Assembly (NCBI GenBank): GCA_033851845.1
Contig: JAWWOH010000036.1
Span: 1-64,000 of the forward strand
DNA: 64,000 nt
Direction of reading: 5' to 3'
DNA from: RYN-124 sp033851845
GTDB taxonomy: Bacteria > Actinomycetota > Actinomycetes > Mycobacteriales > SCTD01
Part shown: positions 25,079 to 32,391 of the stretch, piece after piece
Layout of the letters: each line of letters starts with the position of its first letter
How positions within the stretch are numbered: the stretch's first letter is position 1
Program-made: the position numbers and the translations under genes
Notes under the pieces: model-generated
Seen by the model: the letters and a program-made list of their open reading frames with translations, nothing else
What the model was told of the DNA's origin: nothing
Databases searched by the model: none

Positions 25079-25311
25079 TCAGGCCCGCCGCAGCCTCTCG
25101 AGGATCGCCTGCGCCGCCGTCAGCTCGGCCCGCGCGCGCTCAGCGCGCTCGCTCGCGCTGCGGGCACCAGCCGCCGCCATGTCGTCGGCCAGGCCGGCGA
25201 GCAGCGCATCGGCCGCGCGAAGGTGCCGGCCGAGCTCCTCGAGCCCGTCGTAGGGCGGTTCGCGATGCGCGCCCACCCCTGGATCGTCCGACCGCACGCC
25301 TCGCACGTCAC
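25079..25311 (-). pseudogene. Small CxxC-plus-helical protein, apparently frameshifted
   Basis: Two overlapping frames each look coding over only part of the segment. From GTG 25311 (GGAAG 7 nt upstream) the frame reads VTCEACGRTIQGWARIANRP with good third-position GC. Beyond about 25265 the other frame takes over with near-perfect GC3 and a strong amphipathic helix (LEELGRHLRAADALLAGLADD...AELTAAQAILERLRRA). Adding one C in the run near 25262-25268 would join them into a protein of about 77 residues. This may be a mutation, a base-call error or a -1 slip. It diverges from the kinase gene at 25383. Function unknown. Confidence 0.45.
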
Positions 25312-25382
25312 TGGTTCTTCCGGGCTCGCCCCTGACCACAGCAGTCGTAGGACCACCCCGGCCATCGCACTAGGGTCGGCGG

Positions 25383-26435
25383 ATGACCACGACGGGCACC
25401 GGGGCCGACCCCGAGGTGGTCGGCCCGTACCTCGCGAAGGTCCTCGACGACGAGGCGTGGCGGACCCCCACGGTGACGCTGATCGCGGGGGGCAAGTCCA
25501 ACCTCACCTACCGCGTCTCCTCGTCGGCGGGCGAGGTCATCCTGCGTCGGCCGCCGCTCGGCCACGTGCTCCCCACAGCCCACGACATGAAGCGCGAATA
25601 CACCGCGATGGCCGCGCTCGAGCAGACCGACGTACCCGTCCCAAAGATGCTCCACCTCTGCACCGACCCGGAGCTGCTCGGGCAGCCGTTCTACGTGATG
25701 GAGGCCGTCAACGGCTACGTCTGCCGCGACAGCTTTCCGCCGGGGTACGCCGATCTGCCGGAACAGCGGCGCGCCATCGGCGAGGGGCTGATCCGCGTGC
25801 TCGGTGACCTGCACAACGTCGAGCCCGCGGCGGTCGGGCTGGGTGAGTTCGGCCGGCCGAACGGCTACTTGGCTCGTCAGGTCTCGCGATGGACCAAGCA
25901 GTGGGAGGCAACCCGCCTCGAGGGCATGGAGTCTGTCGATCGGCTCGCCGCCGACCTCGCCGCCACCGTGCCGACGAGCCAGCGCGCGACCATCGTGCAC
26001 GGCGACTACCGCCTCGACAACACGATGCTCGACCCGACGACCCCGGGGGGCATCGCCGCCGTACTCGACTGGGAGATGTGCACCCTCGGCGACCCGCTCG
26101 CCGACCTCGGCATCCTGCTCGTCTACTGGCAGCAGGCCGACGACGTCAGCGAGCGAGACCTCGGCTTCGTCGTGCAGGCAGCGACGGTGCTCGAGGGCTT
26201 CCCGACCCGCACCGAAGTCGCTGCCCTGTACGCCCAGCGCAGCGGTCTCGACCTCACGGAGCTGCCGTGGTACGTCGCGTTCGCGTTCTGGAAGCTCGCC
26301 GTCGTCTGCGCCGGCATCGTCGCGCGGGTCCGCTTCGGCGCGATGGTCGGCGAGGGCTTCGACGGCATCGAGGAGCGCATCCCTCCGTTGATCGAGCTCG
26401 GCCGGGTGACGCTCGACGAGCGCCGGCTGCGCTGA
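25383..26435 (+). CDS. APH-fold phosphotransferase (ACAD10/11-like)
   Basis: Predicted small-molecule kinase of 350 residues. The N-lobe holds AGGKSNLTYRVSSSAGEVILRRPP. The catalytic loop is HGDYRLDNTMLD and the metal site is VLDWEMCTLGDPLADLG. This family resembles the kinase domain of ACAD10/ACAD11 and often neighbours acyl-CoA metabolism genes, where it phosphorylates hydroxyacyl substrates. Here the neighbours are DUF1653, DUF6941 and a DNA ligase, so the substrate is uncertain. Antibiotic resistance is not indicated. The next gene begins immediately after its stop. Confidence 0.9.
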   Translation: MTTTGTGADPEVVGPYLAKVLDDEAWRTPTVTLIAGGKSNLTYRVSSSAGEVILRRPPLGHVLPTAHDMKREYTAMAALEQTDVPVPKMLHLCTDPELLGQPFYVMEAVNGYVCRDSFPPGYADLPEQRRAIGEGLIRVLGDLHNVEPAAVGLGEFGRPNGYLARQVSRWTKQWEATRLEGMESVDRLAADLAATVPTSQRATIVHGDYRLDNTMLDPTTPGGIAAVLDWEMCTLGDPLADLGILLVYWQQADDVSERDLGFVVQAATVLEGFPTRTEVAALYAQRSGLDLTELPWYVAFAFWKLAVVCAGIVARVRFGAMVGEGFDGIEERIPPLIELGRVTLDERRLR

Positions 26436-26705
26436 ATGCCCTCGCTGGCCGCGGGCGTCTACCGGCACTACAAGGCCGAGCGCTTCTACCTGGTCCTCGG
26501 TCTCGGGCACGACGCGAACGACGACGACCGCACCGTCGTCATCTACGTCCCGCTCTACGTCTCCGATGCCGAGCCGGGACCGCGGCTCGCGGTGCGCACG
26601 TACGAGGACTTCGTCGCGTGGGTCGACCCGGTCTCGCGGCAGACGGTGCCGGCGGGAACCCCTGACGCCGTACGTCGTTTCACCTACGTACCCGACGCGA
26701 GCTGA
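26436..26705 (+). CDS. DUF1653 family protein
   Basis: An 89-residue protein whose ATG abuts the upstream TGA. It shows the DUF1653 pattern: GVYRHYKAERFYLVLGLGHDANDDDRTVVIYVPLY, a central RTYEDFVAWVD and a closing RRFTYV. The usual length is 60-90. The fold is a small beta protein often encoded beside metabolic or nucleic-acid enzymes; its biochemical role is not established. It is part of the 25383-28233 operon. Confidence 0.85.
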   Translation: MPSLAAGVYRHYKAERFYLVLGLGHDANDDDRTVVIYVPLYVSDAEPGPRLAVRTYEDFVAWVDPVSRQTVPAGTPDAVRRFTYVPDAS

Positions 26706-26714
26706 GGACTGCCG

Positions 26715-27149
26715 ATGAGCGACTGGGATCCCAACAGCTTTCGCGCGCTGGGGTTCTTCCCTGCCGACCACGCCGCGGCCGAGTCCGGCAAGGTCTACGC
26801 GAGCGGCGCCTATTGGGGCACGCTGCACTTCCCGGCGTTCCCGGCAGTGCTCCCGTCGATGGCGCTGGTCGCCGTCGTGCAGCAGCCGTTCTCGGCCGCT
26901 CACGCCGACCACGAGTTCGCGATCGGGCTCGAGGACGCGGACGGCAAGCCCCAGAGCCTCGACGTCCGTGGATCGTTCCGCGCCGCACCGGGCCTGCAGA
27001 GCAGGTACGGCGAGCCGAACGTCATCCCGATCACCGTGCCCATCCACGGACTGCCGTTCGAGGCGGCGGGCGACTTCGCGTTCGTCCTGCGCGTCGACGG
27101 CACCGAGCTGGCCAGGTATCCGATCCGGGTGGTCCAGAGCACCGCCTGA
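26715..27149 (+). CDS. DUF6941-like protein
   Basis: A 144-residue soluble, beta-rich protein with no signal or membrane segment. It contains PSMALVAVVQQPFSAAHADHEFAIGLEDADG and PITVPIHGLPFEAAGDFAFVLRVDGTELARYPIRVV, matching the general DUF6941 layout (an Ig-like sandwich). The function is unknown. It lies 9 bp after the DUF1653 gene and 25 bp before the ligase gene on the same strand. The family call is from memory of the pattern and is less certain than the existence of the gene. Confidence 0.75.
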   Translation: MSDWDPNSFRALGFFPADHAAAESGKVYASGAYWGTLHFPAFPAVLPSMALVAVVQQPFSAAHADHEFAIGLEDADGKPQSLDVRGSFRAAPGLQSRYGEPNVIPITVPIHGLPFEAAGDFAFVLRVDGTELARYPIRVVQSTA

Positions 27150-27174
27150 CGGCGCGACCGGGCAGGATGAGCCG

Positions 27175-28233
27175 GTGCGCCTGCCCGTGATGCCTCCCGT
27201 CCAACCCATGCTCGCCAAGTCCGTGCCCGACGTTCCGGACGGCCCGGGATTCCTGTACGAGCCGAAGTGGGACGGCTTCCGCTGCATCGTCTTCCGCGAC
27301 GGCGACGAGGTCGAGCTCGGCAGCCGCAACGAGAAGCCGTTGACGCGCTACTTCCCAGAGGTCGTCGAGGCGGTGAAGGCGCAGCTGCCCGAGCGTTGCG
27401 TCGTCGACGGCGAGATCGTCATCGCGGCCGGGAAAGGCCTCGACTTCGAGGCGCTGCTGCAGCGCATCCACCCGGCGGTTTCGCGGGTGAAGATGCTGGC
27501 TGAGACGACTCCGGCATCCTTCGTCGCGTTCGACCTGCTCGCGCTGGGCGACGAGTCGCTGCTGGACCAACCGCAGTCGGTACGCCGCGCGCGTCTCGAG
27601 AAGGCGCTCGCGAAGTCGGGTCCGCCCATTCACCTCACCCCTGTGACGGACGACGTTGCCCTCGCGCGCGAGTGGTTCACGATGTTCGAGGGCGCCGGTC
27701 TCGACGGTGTCGTCGCCAAGCCGGTCGACATCCCCTACTCCCCCGACAAGCGCGTGATGCTCAAGATCAAGCACGCGCGGACTGCCGACTGCGTCGTCGG
27801 CGGCTACCGCTTGCACAAGAGCGGACCGGTCGTCGGCTCCCTCGTCCTCGGCTTGTACGACGACGACGAGCACCTGCAGCACGTCGGGGTGGCGGCGTCG
27901 TTCCCGATGAAGCGTCGCGCGCAGCTCATCGACGAGCTCGCGCCGTACCTGCTGACTGACGGCGCGGATCACCCGTGGCTCGGCGAGCTCATGTCCGAGC
28001 GTGCACCAACGTCGTCGGCCGGCTCGCGCTGGAACCAGGGCAAGGACATGAGCTTCGTCCCGCTCCGGCCCGAGCTGGTCGTCGAGGTGGCCTACGACCA
28101 CATGGAGGGCGCCCGGTTCCGCCACACCGCTCAGCTCCGCCACTTCCGGCCCGACCGCGATCCCCGCTCGTGCACGTACGCCCAGCTCGAGCGCCCCGTC
28201 CGCTTCGACCTCGGCTCCGTCCTCGGCGCCTGA
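27175..28233 (+). CDS. ligC: ATP-dependent DNA ligase, LigC type
   Basis: Seals nicks using ATP through a covalent lysyl-AMP. GTG 27175 has AGGA upstream and gives 352 residues, the usual LigC length; the longer frame from 26968 overlaps the DUF6941 gene. Motif I is EPKWDGFRC with the adenylated lysine at K31. Motif III/IV segments include VVDGEIVIAA, FVAFDLLALG and GLDGVVAKP, with the motif V lysines in VMLKIKHARTADCVVGG. The C-terminal OB domain ends YDHMEGARFRHTAQLRHFRPD. In mycobacteria LigC has a backup role in repair and end joining, next to a LigD-type polymerase gene. Here a polymerase of that type is about 18 kb away (46547). Confidence 0.95.
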   Translation: MRLPVMPPVQPMLAKSVPDVPDGPGFLYEPKWDGFRCIVFRDGDEVELGSRNEKPLTRYFPEVVEAVKAQLPERCVVDGEIVIAAGKGLDFEALLQRIHPAVSRVKMLAETTPASFVAFDLLALGDESLLDQPQSVRRARLEKALAKSGPPIHLTPVTDDVALAREWFTMFEGAGLDGVVAKPVDIPYSPDKRVMLKIKHARTADCVVGGYRLHKSGPVVGSLVLGLYDDDEHLQHVGVAASFPMKRRAQLIDELAPYLLTDGADHPWLGELMSERAPTSSAGSRWNQGKDMSFVPLRPELVVEVAYDHMEGARFRHTAQLRHFRPDRDPRSCTYAQLERPVRFDLGSVLGA

Positions 28234-28304
28234 CCCTCGCAGGAGCTCGCGCTGACACGCCGAACGTCCTGAACGCGGCCGGCCATGCCCCGGCCCCGGG
28301 GACG

Positions 28305-29771
28305 TCATGCGACGCCGATTTGGGGTATCCAGCCGTCGGGTCCGAGCAGTCGTCCGTCGCGGAGCCCGATGGTGTGGGCGCCTTCGTGCAGGTGGTGGTG
28401 GTCGCCTTGGCAGAACAGGACGGTGTCGTAGAAGCTCGTTGTTCGGGATCGGGCGTAGGGGTCGGGGTGGTGTGGGATCAGCGGGGTTCCGGGTGGGGAG
28501 GTGCAGGCGGCGGCCTGACATCGGCCGCCGGTTTCCATCAGTTTGGCTTTTCGTTCGTGGGCTTTGAGGGTCCGGGCGGTGTGGCTCATTTCGATGACCT
28601 TGTTACCGAGTCCCATCACGAACCGGGTGACGGCGCTGTCGCACCACAGCCGCCGTACCGTCGAGGCCGGTAGCCGCTGTCCGGTCCCGCCGGTCGCGGG
28701 TAGCGCCCCCGGTGCGCGGTGCAGGGTGTCCAGCCCGACCCGGATGGAGATCTGCGGCAGTGCCTTGCCGCGCTGGCCGGCGATGCCGCTGCCGAGCCAG
28801 TCCTTGATCAGCGCGACCAGCGCGTCGTGGCGCCGCTTGAGCATCGTGCGCGGTCGAGGCCGCCCGGACACGGCCTGGTCGTAGGGGTCGAGTCCGTCGG
28901 TGCGCAGCTGCGCCGCGACCGCGGTGTCGGTGACGTTCTCAGGGTCGCCGGCCATCGTCGCGGCCAGCGCGGCATCGATGACCTCGAAGCCCTCGGCGTC
29001 GAGCTCGACCTCGAGCCGACCCCCGACCCCGTCCAGGTTGCGGATGAGCACCGCGCCGCGCTCCTCATGCACCTGCTCGGCGCGGTCCTCGAGCTGCTGG
29101 GGCAGCAACGCGTCGACGAGCTCACCGAGGGCCTGCTTGAGCGCGGCCCGATCGACCCGGGTCGCGAGCGCCACGAACGCCGCCTCGACCCGGTCGACCT
29201 GCCCGCCGCCGCCGGTCTGGATCGCGACCAGCTCGGTCAGCAGCCGCCGCAGCCGCGGGTCGCCTTCGTCGATGCCGCCCAGTGCCTGTCCGTAGAGCTG
29301 CGGCACCCCGCGCAGGATCACCCCGTCCAGGACGTCCTCGCCGGGGAGCCCGTCGATCAGGCCGTCACGCGCGTCGAGGAAGCCGCGCGCCTTGTCCACC
29401 GCGACCGCGACCTGCCGGGCGGCGGCCATCGACAACCGGCCCGCGTCCAGCTCACGCGCCAGCACCGGCAGCCGGCCGATCCGGCGGGACAGCTTCACCA
29501 CCCCGCGGTCGACCCCGCTGCCCTGCTGCTCGAGCCAGGACGCCGCGGTCGGCATCGCGTCCAGGGCGTGCAGCTGACGGGTGTCGACGTCGCCCACCCG
29601 GTGCAGCAGCGTCACGTCCAGGCGGTCCCGGATCGCCACCAGCGCCCGCGCGTCCTCCAACGCCAAAGCGCCCGGCAGGTCGGCCGGCGCCACCGCCGCG
29701 ACCCGCTCCAGGGCCTGCGCGAGGGCCGCCACCTCCGGGGAGAGCACCGCCAGATCCGCCACCACCGCCAT
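28305..29771 (-). CDS. DUF222 / 13E12-type HNH endonuclease-like protein
   Basis: ATG 29771 is chosen because GGGAGGTGAGGGC precedes it; the frame extends to 29843 without support. The product is about 488 residues. The N-terminal two-thirds is the all-helical DUF222 region (VLSPEVAALAQALERVAAVAP...ELDAGRLSMAAARQVAVAVDKAR). The C-terminus has an HNH nuclease: a CQAAACTSP cysteine segment, then PHHPDPYARSRTTSFYDTVLFCQGDHHHLHEG. Such genes (13E12 repeats of mycobacteria) are multi-copy in actinomycetes and may be mobile or selfish, but no flanking repeats are seen here. It converges on ligC. Confidence 0.92.
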   Translation of the reverse strand: MAVVADLAVLSPEVAALAQALERVAAVAPADLPGALALEDARALVAIRDRLDVTLLHRVGDVDTRQLHALDAMPTAASWLEQQGSGVDRGVVKLSRRIGRLPVLARELDAGRLSMAAARQVAVAVDKARGFLDARDGLIDGLPGEDVLDGVILRGVPQLYGQALGGIDEGDPRLRRLLTELVAIQTGGGGQVDRVEAAFVALATRVDRAALKQALGELVDALLPQQLEDRAEQVHEERGAVLIRNLDGVGGRLEVELDAEGFEVIDAALAATMAGDPENVTDTAVAAQLRTDGLDPYDQAVSGRPRPRTMLKRRHDALVALIKDWLGSGIAGQRGKALPQISIRVGLDTLHRAPGALPATGGTGQRLPASTVRRLWCDSAVTRFVMGLGNKVIEMSHTARTLKAHERKAKLMETGGRCQAAACTSPPGTPLIPHHPDPYARSRTTSFYDTVLFCQGDHHHLHEGAHTIGLRDGRLLGPDGWIPQIGVA

Positions 29772-29948
29772 GCCCTCACCTCCCGCTGCTCGAACGCCTG
29801 TTCGAATCAAGTTATGCCCGAGGCGAGGAGCCGTCAACCCCAAATCCCTTAATCCACAGGCACTTTCACGTCATCCACAGACTCCACCAAGGCCTTGACC
29901 TCGGGTCGACCGGATGGTTCGCCCAGCACTCGCCGTACCGTCCCGGCC

Positions 29949-30662
29949 ATGACGAGCGACTGGCGGTTCGACGGACTCAAGGCGATGTTCATCAACTGCA
30001 CGCTGAAGCCGTCCCCCGAGACCAGCAACACCCAGGGTCTGGTCGACGCGAGCGCGGACGTGATGCGCAAGCACGGCGTCGACGTCGACGTCCTCCGTGC
30101 GGTCGACCACGACATCGCGACCGGCGTCTACCCCGACATGCGCGAGCAGGGTGCGAAGACCGACGCCTGGCCGGAGCTGTTCCCGAAGATCCTGGCCGCC
30201 GACATCCTCGTGCTCGCGGGTCCGATCTGGCTCGGCGACAACAGCTCGGTGACCAAGCGCGTCATCGAACGCCTGTACGCCTGCTCCAGCCTTCTCAACG
30301 ATCGGGGCCAGTACGCCTTCTACGGCCGGGTCGGCGGCTGCCTCATCACCGGCAACGAGGACGGCATCAAGCACTGCGCGATGAACATCCTGTACAGCCT
30401 GCAGCACCTCGGCTACGTCATCCCGCCACAAGCCGACGCCGGCTGGATCGGGGAGGCCGGCCCCGGTCCGAGCTATCTGGAACCCGGCTCGGGCGGCCCC
30501 GAGAACGACTTCACCAACCGCAACACCGCCTTCATGACCTGGAACCTCATGCACCTGGCGAAGCTGCTCAAGAGCAACGACGGCATCCCCGCCTACGGCA
30601 ACCAGCGGTCGGCCTGGGACGCCGGTGCCCGTTTCGACTACGAGAACCCGGAGTACCGGTAA
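29949..30662 (+). CDS. Flavodoxin-fold NAD(P)H-dependent FMN reductase-like protein
   Basis: Probable flavoprotein of 237 residues from ATG 29949; the earlier in-frame ATG at 29895 would add a basic leader with no match to the fold. The FMN phosphate-binding loop reads FINCTLKPSPETSNTQGL. A second flavin-contact segment is LAGPIWLGDNSSVTKRVIERLY, and GRVGGCLITGNEDGIKH also fits. Family members reduce quinones or iron with NAD(P)H. No partner gene identifies the substrate. It diverges from the HNH gene and lies 41 bp before the ABC-F gene. Confidence 0.87.
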   Translation: MTSDWRFDGLKAMFINCTLKPSPETSNTQGLVDASADVMRKHGVDVDVLRAVDHDIATGVYPDMREQGAKTDAWPELFPKILAADILVLAGPIWLGDNSSVTKRVIERLYACSSLLNDRGQYAFYGRVGGCLITGNEDGIKHCAMNILYSLQHLGYVIPPQADAGWIGEAGPGPSYLEPGSGGPENDFTNRNTAFMTWNLMHLAKLLKSNDGIPAYGNQRSAWDAGARFDYENPEYR

Positions 30663-30703
30663 GCGTTCGACAGACGACGCGGCGTCCGGTGAAGTAGCAC
30701 CTC

Positions 30704-32305
30704 GTGTCAGCCACCGTCGTCGCCAGCGGCGTCACCGTCGTACGCGGTCCGTCTCTCGTCCTCAGCGACGTCAGCCTCACGGTCGCCCCCGGTGATCGCA
30801 TCGGGGTCGTCGGTCCCAACGGCGTCGGCAAGTCGACGCTGCTCGCGACCCTCGCCGGTGACCTCACACCCGACACGGGCACCGTGACCAGAGCACCGCG
30901 CAACGCCACCGTCGGGCTCCTTCCGCAGGAGCCGGACAGAAGAACCGGCGAGACGCTGATGCAGTTCCTCGCGCGGCGGACCGGCATCGCCGATGCGCAG
31001 CACCGGCTGGACGCCGCCACGAACGCGCTCACTGCCGGGGATGACAGCGACTACAGCGACGCGCTCGAGCACTGGCTCGCCCTCGGCGGCGCAGACCTGG
31101 AGGAAAGGGCCGCGCAGGTCACCCGAGAGCTCGGACTCAGCGTCGGCCTGCGTGCCGAGACGACCCAGCTCTCGGGTGGCGAAGCGGCACGGGCGTCGCT
31201 GGCGAGCATCCTGCTCAGTCGCTTTGACGTGTTCCTGCTCGACGAGCCGACGAACGACCTCGACTTCGCCGGCCTCGAGCAGCTCGAGCGCTTCGTCAAC
31301 CACCTTCCGGTCGCCGTCGTCGTCGTCAGTCACGACCGCGAGTTCCTGGCCCGCACGATCACCTCGGTTGTCGACATCGACGGACCGCTGCGGACGGCAA
31401 CGATCTACAACGGCGGGTACGACGCCTACCTGCACGAGCGACAGCTCCGCAAGGAGCAACAGCGCAACGCGTACGACGACTTCGAGGACAAGCGCAGCGC
31501 GCTCGTGCAGCAGGCCCAGCGCCAGCGCGAGCAGTCGGTGCGCGGTGCGCTCCGAGCGAAGCGCAAGCAGCCGGACAACGACCGTGCCGCGAAAGGCGCT
31601 CGCATCGAGGCGGCGACCCATGCGGCATCGCGGGTCAAGACGATCGAGTCGCAGATCAACCGGCTCGACCAGGTCGACGAGCCGCGCAAGGAGTGGCAGC
31701 TGCAGATGTCCATCGCGACGGCCCCACGGTCCGGCGACGTCGTAGCGGTGCTCCACCAAGCCGTCGTACGACGGGGCGAGTTCGCGCTCGGACCGATAGA
31801 CCTGCAAGTCGCGTACGGCGACCGGCTCGCGATCGTGGGCGCCAACGGGTCGGGCAAGACCACGCTGCTGCAGGCGCTGCTGGGCCGCATCCCGCTGGAG
31901 TCTGGACGACAGTCGCTGGGCAGCGGCCTGCGGCTCGGCGAGGTGGACCAGGCCCGCTCCCGCTTCCGAGGCGACCAGAGCGTCGTCGAGGTCATCGAGA
32001 AGATCACCCAGTGGCCGGCCGCCGACGTACGGACCCTGCTCGCGAAGTACGGCTTGAAAGCGGATCACACGGCACGACCCGCCGGGTCGCTGTCACCCGG
32101 TGAGCGGACCCGATCGTCGCTCGCGCTGCTGCAGGCCGTCGGAGTGAACTGCCTGGTCCTCGACGAGCCGACGAACCACCTGGATCTGCCCGCCATCGAG
32201 CAGCTCGAAGCCGCACTCGACGACTACACCGGGACCTTGTTGCTGGTCACTCATGATCGTCGTCTGCTCGACGCCGTGCACATCACCTCGACCGTGCAGC
32301 TCTGA
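30704..32305 (+). CDS. ABC-F family ATPase (ribosome-associated type)
   Basis: A soluble protein of 533 residues with two ABC cassettes and no membrane domain, the ABC-F layout. Cassette 1 has Walker A GPNGVGKST, signature LSGGEAARA and FLLDEPTNDLD. A charged coiled linker (RQLRKEQQRNAYDDFEDKRSALVQQAQRQREQ) follows. Cassette 2 has GANGSGKTT, LSPGERTRSS and VLDEPTNHLD. Such proteins bind the ribosomal E site; some are translation factors and some protect ribosomes from antibiotics. The linker alone does not decide which. Start GTG 30704. Confidence 0.93.
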   Translation: MSATVVASGVTVVRGPSLVLSDVSLTVAPGDRIGVVGPNGVGKSTLLATLAGDLTPDTGTVTRAPRNATVGLLPQEPDRRTGETLMQFLARRTGIADAQHRLDAATNALTAGDDSDYSDALEHWLALGGADLEERAAQVTRELGLSVGLRAETTQLSGGEAARASLASILLSRFDVFLLDEPTNDLDFAGLEQLERFVNHLPVAVVVVSHDREFLARTITSVVDIDGPLRTATIYNGGYDAYLHERQLRKEQQRNAYDDFEDKRSALVQQAQRQREQSVRGALRAKRKQPDNDRAAKGARIEAATHAASRVKTIESQINRLDQVDEPRKEWQLQMSIATAPRSGDVVAVLHQAVVRRGEFALGPIDLQVAYGDRLAIVGANGSGKTTLLQALLGRIPLESGRQSLGSGLRLGEVDQARSRFRGDQSVVEVIEKITQWPAADVRTLLAKYGLKADHTARPAGSLSPGERTRSSLALLQAVGVNCLVLDEPTNHLDLPAIEQLEAALDDYTGTLLLVTHDRRLLDAVHITSTVQL

Positions 32306-32391
32306 CGGTCGCCCGGATTGCGCCTATTGCCCCGGAGCCCTTCCAGGCGGGTGCTTGCTGCGGTAGAACACTCCGAACCGCATGCCGCGAC

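Noticed and set aside
25120..25365. 81-codon minus frame as a complete gene
   Set aside because: Only its first 40 or so codons look coding; the remainder is a shadow of the helical frame. It is treated with the frameshift candidate instead.
28305..29771. DUF222-HNH gene as a mobile element
   Set aside because: Such genes can be mobile elsewhere, but no terminal repeats, target duplication or second copy is visible in the window.
30704..32305. Annotation as an antibiotic-resistance ribosome protection gene
   Set aside because: ABC-F proteins include housekeeping translation factors. Nothing in the linker identifies a resistance subtype.
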